From: Adiantum capillus-veneris
Taxonomy: Eukaryota; Streptophyta; Polypodiopsida; Polypodiales; Pteridaceae
Length of the DNA stretch: 64,000 nt
Assembly (NCBI GenBank): GCA_014529385.2
Contig: CM043945.1
Coordinates: 62,001 to 126,000 of the forward strand
Direction: 5' to 3'
Each line of letters opens with the position of its first letter. Positions within the stretch are counted from its first letter, which is position 1. Positions 33,901-46,548 of the stretch are shown here, in pieces. The position numbers were made by a program, and so were the translations under genes. The notes under the pieces were generated by a model. The model was given only the letters and a program-made list of their open reading frames with translations. It ran no database searches and was not told the DNA's origin.

Positions 33901-36489
33901 CAATATGGCTCATACAACATATTTAGTGCATAGTATGGCTCGAGACTATCCAAACCATATCAAATGGCTACGTGACTTTTTACATATGGGGGTGAGTATT
34001 ATTCCCCCACCCATGAAAATTCTTGTGGTCAGCCAATATGGTTTGGGTGGTCAAGGCCCATACTATATGCTAAAATGGGTCGTATGAGTTGTACGACCCA
34101 TTTTAGCGCATAGTATGGTTCGAAACTGTATAAACCATATTGGATAGCCACAAGACTTTGCAAGAGAGGGGGTGAGAACCATTTCTCCACCCTTAAAATT
34201 TTCACAGCCATCCAATATGGCAATCAAGGCCCATAATATGTGCTAAAATGGGCCGTACAGCCATACAATCTAGTTTAGCACATAGTATGGTTAGGGGTCA
34301 TCCAAACCATATCGACGGATGGCCACAAGACTTTGCACGGGTGGGAGTGAGCAACATTACTTCACCTCTACAATGTTGCATAGCTATCTGATATGGTATC
34401 GGCAGTCAAGGCCCATACTAAGTGCTAAAATAGAACATATGGCTCATACAACCCATTTTAGCACATAATATGTGTCCGGACCGCCCAAACCATATTGTAT
34501 GGCTATGAAATTGTTCATGAGTATTATGCGCTAAAATGGGCCCTATGAGCCAGAGCACAGTATGGGTCAAGATCACACAAACCATATCAGATGGTCATGA
34601 AACTTTGCATGGGTGGGGATGAGTATGATTACTCCACCCATGCATAGTTTCACAACCATCCAAATTGGTATGGGTGGTCAAGGCCCATACTATGCGCTAA
34701 AATGGTTTGTATGAGCCATACGACTCATTTTAGTGCATACTATGGGCCTTGATTGTCATACCAGTTTGGATGGCTCTGGAATGTTGCACGGGTGGGAAAA
34801 TAGTACTCACCTCCACCCTATAAAGTCTCATAGTAATCCAATATTGCTTGGGCGGTCCAAACTCATACTATGTGCTCAAATGGGTTGTATGGCTTATACG
34901 ACCCATTTTAGTGCATAGTATGGGCATTGAATGCTCGCCCATACCACTTAGGATGGTTGTGAAACTTTTAAAGGGATGGGGAATAGTGATCACCTCCACC
35001 CATGCAAAGTCTTTTGGTCATCCGATATAGTTTGGGCGATTCTGACTCATACTATATGGGTCCCGACTCATACTATACGCTAAAATGGACCATATGACAC
35101 ATACGGCCCATTTTAGCGCGTAACATGAGCCTTGACTGTCCATACTAGTTTGGATAGCTGTGCAACTTTGTATAAGTAAGGTAATGGTACTCACCTCCAC
35201 CCATCCAAAGTTTCATAGCCCATCCAATATGGTTTGGGCGGTCCCAACCCATATTATGTACTAAAATGGGTCATATGAGCCATATGGCCCATTTTAGCGC
35301 ATAGTATAGGCCTTGACCGCCCATACCATATCGGATGGTTGTGAAAATTTTCATGGATGGGGAATGGTGCTCAACCCCACCCATGAAAATTTTTACAGCC
35401 ATCTGATATGGTTTGGGCAGTCTCGACCGATACTATGCGCTAAAATGGGCCATATGTCTCATACGGTCCATTTTAGTGCATAGTATGGGCGTTGACCGTC
35501 CATACCATATCGGATGGTTGTGAAAATTTTCACGAGTAGATAAATGATGCTCATCCCCATGCGTGCAAAGTTTCACAACCATCCAATATGGTTTTGGCTA
35601 TCCCGAATCATACTATACGCTAAAATGGGCCATATGGCTCATACGACCCATTTTAGCACATATTATGGGCCTTGATCATCCACCATATTGGATGACTGTG
35701 AATATTTGTAAGGGTTGAAAAGTGGTTCTCATAACCACTCCTACAACGTCTTATGGCCATCCAATATGGTTTGGGTGGTTTCAAACCATACTATGTGCTC
35801 AAATGGGCCGTATGACTCATACGGCCCATCTTAGCGCGCATAGTATGGGCCTTGACCGCCCATACATATTGGATGGTTGTGAAAATTTTCACGGGTGGGA
35901 AAATAGTTCTCACCCCCCCCCCCCCAAAAGGTTGCAGAGTCATCCAAATTAGTATGGTGGTCAAGGCCCATACTATGTGCTAAAATGGGTCGTATGAGCC
36001 ATACAACCCATTTGAGCACATAATATGGTTCGATACCGCCCAAACCATATTGTATGGCCATAAAACTTTTCACGGGTTGGGATGAGAACCATTTTTCCAC
36101 CTCTATAAATTTGCACAGCCATCCAATTGGTATGGGTGGTCAAGACCCATAATATGTGCTAAAATGGGCCGTATGAGCCATACAGCCCATGTGAGCACCA
36201 TTTCCACACCCTCAAAAATTTGCACAACCATCCATATATTGTATGGATGTAGAAGGCCCATACTATGTGCTAAAATGGGACACATGGCTCATACAACCCA
36301 TTTTAGCACATAGTATGGGTCGAGATCACCCAAACCATATTGAATGGCCGTGAGACTTTGTAGGAGTGGGGGTGAGCAGCATTCACCCACTCCTCCAAAG
36401 TCACACAAAAATTCGATATGGTTTTGGTGGCGAAGGGCCATAGTATGTGCTAAAATGGGACATATGGCTCATACAACCCATTTAGCTCT
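33901..36489. repeat. Palindromic tandem satellite, unit about 175-180 bp
   Basis: About 14-15 units, marked by GCTAAAATGG at about 34,068, 34,243, 34,697, 35,080, 35,260, 35,440, 35,620, 35,800, 35,980, 36,160 and 36,450, with a few short units. Each unit holds two dyads. One is CCCATACTATGCGCTAAAATGG...CCATTTTAGCGCATAGTATGGG. The other is built on GATGGTTGTGAAAATTTTCACGGGTG...TTTCACAGCCATC. The array therefore reads almost the same on both strands. Units differ by scattered substitutions. Open frames of 60-90 codons on both strands are by-products. Confidence 0.9.
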
Positions 36490-37499
36490 TCTATCATGGA
36501 TTAAGATATGATCATTTGGTATGGTTGGATCTTTGGCCATGTACATGGGTCCTTATATGGTTTTTTATATTTTCATCTATATGATTAGCTTTATGGAGAT
36601 ATATGTGGACCTTTATATGGTCATCTACATTGATATCCTTTATATATGTGGACATGTAGCTCTATGGCCATATATGTAGATCTTTATATGGTTATCTATA
36701 TTGGCATCCTTTTATAATGGATTACGACATGATTGTCTATATAGTTTCTATATGGGTGTTTATATGGTCCTCTACAAGTGCATCTACAATGTTGTCTCTA
36801 TGATCATCTATATAATTTCTTGCATGGACATATACATGGTTAATTTTGCAAAGATTGGTTGTCTACGTGGATCATCAATATGATTGGCTAATGTCATCAA
36901 TAGGGTCATCTTCATTGCTATCTTTCTATGATGGATTACGATATGAACCTCTTTATATTGGGCTCTATGTAAATCTGTAGTGGCCTCTATATGGTTGTAT
37001 ACATTTTCATCTATATGGATTAGCATATGATTATCTATAATATGGTTGTCTCTATGACTATCTACATGGACATTTATATAGTCCTCTACATTGGCATCCA
37101 TATGGTCATCTCAATATAGTACTATCCTTTTTCCATGGACAACATGTCTATGGTAGTCCATATGGTAGAGTATATGGTTAGTTATATGCTAGTCTATATA
37201 GTTAGTTCAACAATCTTCTATATAGACATACATATGGTCATCTATATGATCATCAATGTGGTTGATGGTATGATCCTCAATATGGTCATCTATGTGGTTG
37301 GTTATATGATTTCTCCAAGCCCTTTTAAATGGTTCTTTATATGGTTAACTATATTTCTAGCAATAAGGTCTTTTAGATTATTTTCTATATCATTATCTTT
37401 ATTGTCGCATATATGGTCAACCAGATTGGTGTCTACTTGGACCACTAACTCATCATCTATATGGACAAATAGATTTTCATCATTTAAAATTTAAAAAGA
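36490..37499. repeat. Degenerate short-period array (TATATGGTCATC-like)
   Basis: About 1 kb built from variants of CTATATGGTCATCTATATGG at a period near 12 bp, badly diverged. It directly follows the palindromic satellite. The 119-codon frame at 37,135-37,494 (Met/Val/Ile/Tyr-rich) is a translation of this repeat. Confidence 0.7.
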
Positions 37500-37533
37500 A
37501 AACCCTTTCTTTATCTCTTCTTCTTCTTCTTAT

Positions 37534-37613
<80 letters not shown>

Positions 37614-37636
37614 TTTTTGTCGCCAGGGGGATCTAT
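37500..37636. repeat. (CTT)n and (CT)n tract plus 26-bp flank before LTR
   Basis: CTT units pass into about 37 CT units (37,537-37,611), then TTTTTTGTCGCCAGGGGGATC leads to the LTR. The same order (LTR, GGATCC-like flank, GA repeats) occurs inverted at 3,892-3,979 and 18,124-18,197. Confidence 0.85.
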
Positions 37637-37964
37637 TGGTAGGGTAAGCCCACAATTGTGGCACCACATGGGAAACACCCTTTATCTATTAGGATGGATG
37701 AAATGATGACTTGGTCCAATAGGAAAAGGATGCAATCTCTCTATCAATGGTGGATGTAAACTACCAAGACTATATTAGAAGATATTTTCTTATTAATCTT
37801 TACACTTTGAGCATTATCATTGTGTCTATACTCTCTCTCTTATTTTTTGCATAGCATAATCCTAATATTCATACCTCTAACCCTAACCCTAACACCATGG
37901 CTAAGCTAAGGCTTCACCTCCATAGCCTAGTGCTAATCACTGGTGATTAGGGAGTATGCTTCCA
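37637..37964 (+). repeat. Family A LTR (first of chain)
   Basis: Starts TGGTAGGGTAAG and stops at GCTTCCA, lacking the last bases ACAACTAACCCTACA. A 31-bp segment (AGTTAATCTCTGGTGATTAG...) follows as a duplication in place of the PBS. Confidence 0.8.
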
Positions 37965-39854
37965 GTTAATCTCTGGTGATTAGGGAGTATGCTCAGTTAA
38001 TCTCTATTTTCATTAGATTAAAAATCCCAATTCCTAATCACCACTTGGGCACGAGTTGACTCCACTACCCTTTGGTAATTAGGTGAAGAGGAACTCATAT
38101 TTGGCGTTGTTTTTCTTGCATTGGCTTAACAATCTAGCACTCTAGGCAACATATACCATGGTAGATTGATTGGGGAATCCCTCTCCTTACCCAACTAATC
38201 ACTTAATAAACTTCATTTCAATTAGCCCTTACATTTAGCCTAGATTTTGCATGATTTTAATTCTCCAATTACTCTTTGTGCAATCTTCCTTGAAGTGTGA
38301 TGTGTGTGTGGAAAGCCGTCAAAAAGACCTTTCTATTGAGCCCAACATTGGAGGATTTGGACCTTGGATGACCCTCCATTGAGCAAGCTTTAGCTCTTTG
38401 AATTTGTGCTTTTATGTAGGGCTGTAGAAACTCAAAAATATTTCTCTCGAGCATTAATGCTCAACCACCAAAAAGTAGGGCATTTTGCCTTTGCTACACG
38501 TGGGAAACTCCCAAATATAGGAGACAAAAAGGAACAAGCACGGACCTCAAACAAGCGCTCACTCACACTGCTGGGGCGAACTTCAAATAGGGACCTCAAA
38601 AAGACAAGTGAAGTCCAATTTGATCCTTCCTCTCAATGACCATTGTGTCCAAGTTTGACAAAACTTCATGCAGTCCACTCTACTTACCAATCTGTATTTT
38701 AGAGATGCCCTGACCGGTCGCCCTAGTGAATCTGTCCGCCTGCACCTCAACATGCCTGCCATCAACCACACTTTTTTTGGCTTGCACAATTGATGCTCTC
38801 CCTCAGCGACTGCAACTTGAAAACCTTCCTGGCTTTGTCACCATCTTAAAAGCACTACTCGGAGCATTGCCGACTATATCCTTTTTTGCCATACAATATG
38901 CATCTTTGCTCCGCTCGTTGATCCTCTGCCATTGCACGTGCAAGCTTATTTCAACCCCCATTTCATTGATTGTATTCAATTATGTCAAGGCCTTGTACCC
39001 ACATCCCCAAGAAAGGGCTCTTTTCCACTGTGTATTTACTATCCCTTTACTCTTTGAGCCCTGATTCCGACATTGCATAGCAGGAGTTCCCACTACATGA
39101 AGGCCTCCTCCACCACCAAGAGCCAAGGCCACAAAACGCTTCAAGACAAGATGACTTTTGCATGTGGAATGAATGTATCATTTAGCATGGCACACATAGG
39201 CACGACACCAAGCACTTGTATGTATCAAACCTTTCAGAACATTTCTCAAAATAAACATTATGTATGCAACACGAGTGCACCTAGGCACAAGGGTTCTAGA
39301 CACTGCCTGCACAATACGTGTATGGTAAGATTTCCCATGAGCACATATACAAGCATCACATCTGACATGTAGGTTTACTTTACGTCATCGGCTACAAAGT
39401 TTGCATCCTCTACAAACCGGACCAACAACATCAATGAAGATCAAGAACTACATCAACATGAAAATTATGAAGAAAACGTCGACACACAACGAAGCTCACA
39501 ACATGAAGACAAAGATCAAGACGAAGATGGTGAAAGGGGAAATAGGGACAACCCTTCAATTTAAAAAGCCAGAATGAAATTTTTGTATCACCCTAGGTCA
39601 TTAGAGAACCTATCTTAAGTCTCACTTGTGAGCCATAACAATGAATCTAGTAGAGAACCGCTATGATGTATCATGAGAAATTGAACCATGGTTACTGACT
39701 TCGGTGAGAATTGCCATGATGTATCTAGTTGAGAACCATGAGTTACTAAATCCAGTCACAACCAGGATAGTTGAATCCTATAAACCTAGGAGTGTTCTAT
39801 GACAAAAACAAAACCATTTGTATTTTTCCCCAAGCGTTGGCTTAAGGGGAAAAT
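37965..39854 (+). repeat. Family A internal region
   Basis: Longest internal copy in the window. It keeps the leader segment (AATCACCACTTGGGCACGAG) seen beside the PBS in minus-strand copies, but lacks the poly-G/(GT)n tract. Frames up to 112 codons (38,726-39,064) show no retrotransposon motif and are interrupted in the other copies. Confidence 0.75.
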
Positions 39855-40193
39855 TGTAAGGTTAAGCCCACACTTGTGGAACCACATGGGAAACACCCTT
39901 GTCTACTAGGATGGATGAAATGATGACTTGGTCCAATAGGAAAATGATGCAACCTCTCTAGCTAATGGATGTAAACTACCAACCTATATTAGAGGCTAGT
40001 TTCTAATTAATATTTACACTTTGAGCATTATCATTGTGTCTATACTCTCTCTCTTGTTTTTGGCATAGCATAATCCTAATCTCCATATCTCTAACCGTAA
40101 CTCTAACACCATGGTTAATGTAAGGCTTCACCTTCCATAGCCTAGTGCTAATCATCGGTGATTAGGGAGTACGCTTCCACAACTAACCCAACA
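39855..40193 (+). repeat. Family A LTR (second of chain)
   Basis: 339 bp, TGTAAGGTTAAG to CTAACCCAACA, followed directly by internal DNA (ATATAGCACTCTAGG) without PBS. Confidence 0.8.
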
Positions 40194-41969
40194 ATATAGC
40201 ACTCTAGGAAACATATTCCATGCTAGATTGATTGGGAATCCCTCTCCTTACCCAATTATTATAATTGATTAATAAACTTCATTTCATTTAGCCTAGCTTT
40301 TTCATGATTCTTAATCTCCAATTACTCTTTCTACAAGATCTTCCTTGAAGTGTGACTTGTACTTGTGGAAATCCATCAGTAAGACCTTTCTATTGAGCCC
40401 AACATTGGAAGATTTTGACCTTGGATGACCCTCCATTGAGCAAGCTTTAGCTTTATGAATTTTTTCTTTTATGTAGGCTTGCAGCAACTCAGAGATATGT
40501 GTGTGTGTGTGTGTGTGTGTAGAATTGGTGTGTGTATGTGTGTGTGTGTGTGTGTGTGTGTTGGGGGGGGGGGGGGGGGGGGGGGGGGCATTATTGATCA
40601 ATTACCAAAAAGCAGGTCATTTTTCCTTTGCTACACGTGGGAAACTCCCAAATATAGGAGACAAAAAGGAACAAGTATGGACCTCAAACAAATGTTCAAT
40701 CACATTGCTGGTGCGGACTTCAAAAAAATAAGTGAAGTCTATTTGGATCCCTCCTTTCAATGACCATTGTGTCCAAGTTTGACAAAATTACCCACAACTC
40801 ACTCTACTTTCCAGTCTATATTTTAGAGATGCCCTAATCGATCGCCCTATTGAATCCGTCCGCCTGCACCTCAACGTGCCCGCTATCAATCACACTTCTG
40901 TTGGCCCAAACGATTAAGGCTCTCCCTCAGCGATTGCAACTTGCAAACCTTGTAGGCCTTGTCACCATGTCAGAAGCACAGCTTGGAGCATTGCCGACTA
41001 TATACTTTTTTTCCATATTGTAAACATCTTTTCTCCGCTCATCAATCCTCTATCATTGCACATGCAGGCTTATTTCACCCCCCATTTCACTGATTGTATT
41101 TAGTTATTTCAAGGCCTTGTTCCAACATCCCCAAGAAAGGGATATTTTCCACCGTGCATTTACTATCCCTTTACTCTTTGAGCCATGATTTCGACATTGG
41201 ATAGCCAGAGTTCGCACTACATGAAGGCCTCCTCCACCAAGAGATTCAAGACAAGATCACTTTTGCATGTGAAATGAATGTACCATTTAGCATGGCACAC
41301 ATAGGCACAACACCAAGCACTTGTATGTATCAAACCTTTCAGACCCTTTCTCAAAATAAACATTATGTATGCAACACAAGTGCACCAAGGCACAAGGGTT
41401 CTAGACACTGCTTGCACAATACGTGTATGATAAGACCGCCCATGAGCACACACACAAGCATCACATTTGACATGTATGTGTACATCATTGGCCATGAATT
41501 TTGCATCCTCTCCAAACCATACCAACAACATCAATGAAGATCAAGATCTACATCAACATCAAAATGATGAAGAAAACATCAACACACGACAAAGCTCATG
41601 ACATGAATATGACGATAAAGATGAAGATGATGAAAGGGGCAACATTGACAACCCTTTGAATTAAAAACCCATGAATGAAATTTTTGTATCACCCTAGGCC
41701 ATTAGAGAGAAGATCTTAAGTCTCACTTGTGAACCATAGCAATGAATCTGGTAGAGAACTGCTATGATGTATCATAAGGCATTGAACCATGGTTACTGAC
41801 TCCACTAAGATCACCACAATGTATACAGTTGAGAACCACAAGTGTTAAATCCAGTGAGAACCAACATGTTGAATCAAGGTAGTTGAATCCTATAAACGTA
41901 GGAGACTTTTATGACAAAAACAAAACCATTTTTATTTTGCCCCGAGTGTTGGCTTAAAGGGGCGATTGT
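40194..41969 (+). repeat. Family A internal region lacking leader and PBS
   Basis: 1.78 kb, inverted counterpart of positions 1-1,116 plus the PPT-proximal part at 1,451-1,965. It begins at the PBS-less junction and ends with the PPT. Noncoding. Confidence 0.78.
40498..40588. repeat. (GT)n plus 26-G run
   Basis: GT repeats broken by AGAATTGG, then 26 consecutive G at 40,563-40,588; the complement of the tract at 726-798. Confidence 0.95.
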
Positions 41970-42158
41970 TGTTAGGGTAAGCCCACACTTGTGGCACCAC
42001 ATGGGAAACATCCCTTGTCCACTAGGATGGATGAAATGATGACTTGGTCCAATAGGAAAAGGATACAACCCCTCTAACCAATGGATGTAAACTACCAAGC
42101 CTATATTAGAGGCTATTTTCTAATTAATCTTTAAACTTTGAGAATGATCATTGTGTAT

Positions 42159-42231
<73 letters not shown>

Positions 42232-42365
42232 TTTGGCATAGTATAATCCTAATCTCCATATCTCTAACCCTAACCCTAACACCATGGTTAATTAAGGCTT
42301 CACCCTCCATATCCTAGTGCTAACAATTGGTGATTAGGGAGTATGCTTCCGCAACTAACCCTACA
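41970..42365 (+). repeat. Family A LTR (third of chain) with expanded CT tract
   Basis: 396 bp, about 60 bp longer than sister LTRs because the short CT run inside the LTR has grown to about 34 CT units (42,161-42,228). It ends CTAACCCTACA, and the hairpin block follows immediately. Confidence 0.82.
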
Positions 42366-42605
42366 TCCAAGGGGGGACTGTCCATGTGGCAGCGCTTGGT
42401 GCCACACAATATGGCCATGTAACTTGTCGAGTTACGAAGAAGTCCTGTGCAGCACCGAGCTTGGTGCCACATGGAGAGTCCATGTAACTTGTAGAATTAC
42501 ATGGACAAAACCATGTGGCATCATTTGGAGGCTCAAAAGGCCACATTTCTTGACGAGATATGTGGATCGAGTAACATTGTAAGTGTCACACCCGGGGGGG
42601 AGAAC
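42366..42605 (-). repeat. Hairpin-bearing dimer block, inverted copy
   Basis: Reverse complement of 16,441-16,680. The palindromes remain recognisable (GCACCGAGCTTGGTGC near 42,450) but carry substitutions. It shows that the LTR-hairpin-CT arrangement was duplicated as one unit. Confidence 0.75.
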
Positions 42606-42644
42606 TGCAAAAAGTAGGTATGCATGATTATGCATACACCCAGA

Positions 42645-43160
<516 letters not shown>

Positions 43161-43476
43161 ATAAATAAAAAGAGAAAGAGAGGTAGAGGAAAATATAGAG
43201 TTATAGCTTTAGGATTAGGGTTTACATATAGGGCTAGGATCAGGGTTTAGATTTAGGGTTTAAAATTAAATAGAATGTAGACATAGAAGATAGAAAGAGA
43301 GAGACGTTAGAAAGTAGAGAGAGAGTAATAGTACATAGAACTCCTTTTTTTCTCTCTCTCTCTCTCTACACCCTATCTCTCTAGTCTCTGCCCTCATCAT
43401 ACCCCTCTCTACCTCTCCATAAGAGAGTGCAGAGATAGATAGTTAGTGATTAGAGCCTAGGTTTCTTTTTTCTCTA
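43161..43476 (-). repeat. CT-block leader, inverted copy
   Basis: Reverse complement of 6,880-7,150. It carries GGGTTTAG-like stretches that superficially resemble plant telomere repeats but are too few and irregular. Similarity ends at about 43,476. Confidence 0.8.
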
Positions 43477-43681
43477 CCCATACACCAAACTAGTTGCCCA
43501 TACAACCGAGCGGTCCCCCCTAGGATAAAAACGGTATCCTAACTTATGTAGAAACATCAAGACATGACATCAAGACAAGGTTCGTGGTGCCCATACACCA
43601 AACTAGTTGCCCATACAACCGAGCGGCCCCCCTAGGATAAAAACGGTATCCTAACTTATGTAGAAACATCAAGACATGACA
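43477..43681 (+). repeat. 93-bp direct repeat, period 113 bp
   Basis: Two nearly identical copies, 43,477-43,569 and 43,590-43,681 (CCCATACACCAAACTAGTTG...AAGACATGACA), separated by 20 bp. Noncoding; origin unknown. It begins precisely where the CT-block homology stops. Confidence 0.85.
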
Positions 43682-44007
43682 CGGAGTAGAAACTCATCAT
43701 TCATGGGGGTAACCGACTTATCCGTGGCTAGAAAGCCATCATTATTCATCAAAATATACCAAGGAGTCGGAGATGTCTTGAGACAAGCTGTCTTAATGAT
43801 GATCAATCATATCTTTCTTAGTTCAATCCAGGCTAATCCAAACATTTCTTTCCTAATTTACAAACAAGTATACGTTGGTTTCTTAGATGTTTCGGCCAAT
43901 TTTACTTTTCCTAATTCCTAGGTTCCTCTTTACGTATACAATGTTAATACTTTAAAGAAGAACTTGAATTATTCAAAACTTAAACTATAATGAAAACCTA
44001 CCTGGGA

Positions 44008-44163
44008 CTAATCTAGCATTTGTTGTAGCACTCGGACCTGTACACTCCCATCAGTAGGCCTACTACTAGGCCCGGCTTCGTCGTCGTGCGACGCTCTAGT
44101 TCTTTTTGGAGCTCCGCTCTCATCATCAGATGTAGGATTGGCTCGGGTCCTTTTAAGTGCCAT
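44008..44163 (-). CDS. Short ORF, 51 aa, possible retrotransposon gag N-terminus
   Basis: Minus-strand ATG at 44,163 opens 51 codons, with MALKRTRANPTSDDESG, a repeated APKRTRA-like element and an acidic/Pro/Ser-rich middle, ending VRVLQQMLD. Composition resembles the disordered start of gypsy Gag proteins, but no conserved domain is present. A CAG|GTAGGT splice-donor-like site follows the stop by a few bases. It is the first ATG of note downstream of the AT-rich leader and TATA box at 46.5 kb. It may equally be chance. Confidence 0.35.
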   Translation of the reverse strand: MALKRTRANPTSDDESGAPKRTRASHDDEAGPSSRPTDGSVQVRVLQQMLD

Positions 44164-44599
44164 AACTTCTTATCCTTATAAAAAAGAACGTCTAATCATT
44201 AGGTAAATTATCCAAAACCTAAACTTAACCTTTGTATTCAAATTTAACCCAATCTAGGTTAAATTCGTAGTCTTAATTGGTAAATTCTTGACCTAGTAAT
44301 TTTTTATTTTTCTATATAGGTATGATAACCTTTTTCACAACTTCCTTAAGGGTTTTCTAAGCTCTTTTAGTTTTTTTATAATTTTCTATATCTTTTTCCT
44401 AATTTTCTCATCGAATTTTAAGCTTGGAATTTGCTTATTTTGAGCTTAATATTTATTTTTTTATTTTCTCTTAAATATTTTCCTCAACTTTATATCATTG
44501 GTGTACACTTACTGTAATTTTCCTAAAAACTTTTGACTGCAACCTCTATTTATTTTAATTAATCTTTAGCTAAAAATAGGACTTTTGATCAATTATAAT

Positions 44600-46170
44600 T
44601 TTCTAAACTGACTAATTAACTATGGTATAATTATCACAAGTAGTTAATAATATTTTTTACCTTTTTTATTATCTTTTAATTTTCTAACTTGATTATCTAG
44701 TTTTCATCTTTAATTTTCAGCTAGAATTAGTCCAATTTGACTTTAAAAAATATCTATATTAATTTTCTAATTCTGACATAATTGTCATGGCTTCTTTATT
44801 ATATAAAATAACTCTGATAAATAGTACCCAATTGCTTAACATAATTTACTAATTTATCTCTTTAATTTATAGCTAGAATTAGTATAATTTGACTTAGATA
44901 AATATCTATATTAATTTTCTAACCTTAAGATAATTATCCCAGATTTTATATCATGTAATCTAGCTCAAATAAATAGCATGTAATCATCTCACATGATTTA
45001 TTAATTTCTTTTTTTAATTTTCAGCTAGAATCAGTATAATTTGACTTAGATAAATATCTATACTAATTTTCTTACCTTAAGATAACTATCACAACTTGTT
45101 TATCATGTAATCTAACTTTGATAACTACCATGTAATCATCTAACATGATTTACTAATTTTCCCCTTTAATTTTCAGCTAGAATTGATATAATTTGACTTA
45201 GATAAATATCTATACTAATTTTCTAACCTTAAGATAACTATCATGGCTTTCTTATCATGTAATCTAGCTCAAATAAATAGCATGTAATCACCTAACATTT
45301 TTATTAATCTCCCTCTTTAATTTTCAGCTAGAATTAATATAATTTGACTTAGATAAATATCTATATTAATTTTCTAACCTTAATATAACTATCACGTACT
45401 TTCTATCATATAATCTAACTTTGATAAATAGCATGTAATCATCTAACATGATTTACTAGTTTCCCCCTTTAATTTTTAGCTAGAATTAGTATAATTTGAC
45501 TTAGATAAATATCTATACTAATTTTTAAACTTAAGATAATTATCACGTCGTTTTCATCATCTAATCTAAGTCTGAAAATTAACACCTAATTTTTTAACAT
45601 GATTTACTAATTTTTCACTTCCATTTATGCTTAAAAACAAAAAATTAGCATAATTAATTATCTAAACTAATTGTTTGTTCATCTCCTAATTATCTTGGCT
45701 TTCTAATAGTGATCTCTAGCTATGATAATTACTGTATAATTATCTAAGTGCTTTAGCTAATTTCCCTCTTCAATTTATGCTTAAAAATAAACAATTCTAA
45801 TCTAATTAATTAGCTAAATTCATTTCCTGTGCATGACCTAATTATGCCGGCTTCTTAATAGTGATTTCTAGCTTTGATAATTACCGTATTATTATCTAAG
45901 TGATTTAGCTAATTTTTTCCTTTAAATTATGTTTAAAAACAAATACTTTTAGTTTAATTAATTAGCTAAACTAATTTTCTATGCATGGCCTAATTATATC
46001 AACTTCCTAACAATGATTTCTAGCTTTGGTGATTACTATATAATTATCTAAGTGTGGTAACTAATTTTCTCTTTATTTGATAATTAAAAATAGTTAATTT
46101 CTACCTAATTGATTAGGTAGATTACTCAAAAAATTAAGATCAGCATAACCAAGCTCTGAAAATTATACTA
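44600..46170. repeat. AT-rich tandem array, period about 150 bp
   Basis: CAGCTAGAATTAGTATAATTTGACTTAGATAAATATC-type units (quoted in part: GCTAGAATTAGTATAATTTG) start near 44,720, 44,872, 45,022, 45,172, 45,325 and 45,477. A related second set marked by ATGCTTAAAAA appears near 45,626, 45,777 and 45,927. Roughly ten units, very AT-rich, no coding capacity. Confidence 0.85.
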
Positions 46171-46541
46171 TAATTATTTAATCTTAAAAACTATTTTTTC
46201 ATAAATGAACCTAAAATTAATCATTTTTAGCTTAATATACAATAATTAATTAATTAGATTACTAATCAAGCTTAAGAAATTATTGATCAGCAACCTAATG
46301 ATCATATAGAGAGTATTTAATAATAGGAAATGCTTAATCTTCCTAATTAATAGTTCAATTAAGAAAATTAGTCAAAACTTAAGCTATTTTCTTAATTAAT
46401 TAAAATTAAATTAATTACCTTGATTAATTACAAAGAGTTTTTGCTCTCTAAGTAATTTTTGAGAGGTGTTCTCTTATTTCACAAGAGAAATCTGCCAGAC
46501 CTCCGAGTCTGCTGACTGAAATTGTGAAGCAAGGGATCCTA

Positions 46542-46548
46542 TTTATAG
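46542..46548 (-). promoter_or_regulatory. TATA box
   Basis: The minus strand reads CCTATAAATAGGATCC. It lies in a more GC-balanced stretch typical of an LTR U3/R region, upstream (in minus sense) of the AT-rich array. Transcription starting about 30 bp on would cross the array toward 44,163. Confidence 0.55.

Larger units (their letters stand above)
37637..42365 (+). mobile_element. Family A chain: LTR-internal-LTR-internal-LTR
   Basis: Plus-strand tandem arrangement: LTR 37,637-37,964, internal 37,965-39,854, LTR 39,855-40,193, internal 40,194-41,969, LTR 41,970-42,365. Both internal regions are about 1.8-1.9 kb and noncoding, with PPTs AAGGGGAAAAT and AAAGGGGCGAT before the second and third LTRs. 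The first LTR is truncated and its PBS is replaced by a 31-bp duplication. The second internal region lacks leader and PBS. This looks like unequal recombination between elements rather than separate insertions. Confidence 0.82.

Noticed and set aside
34029-36285. Frames of 60-89 codons inside the satellite
   Set aside because: They occur on both strands because of the palindromic units; no conserved start or length.
33901-36489. CRISPR-like array
   Set aside because: Repeats are contiguous without unique spacers, and the genome is eukaryotic.
37135-37494. 119-codon Met/Val/Ile/Tyr-rich frame
   Set aside because: Lies within a degenerate 12-bp repeat; periodic protein without domain.
42262-42285. 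CCCTAACCCTAAC stretch resembling telomere repeats
   Set aside because: Two units inside the family A LTR, present in sister LTRs; plant telomeres usually use CCCTAAA.
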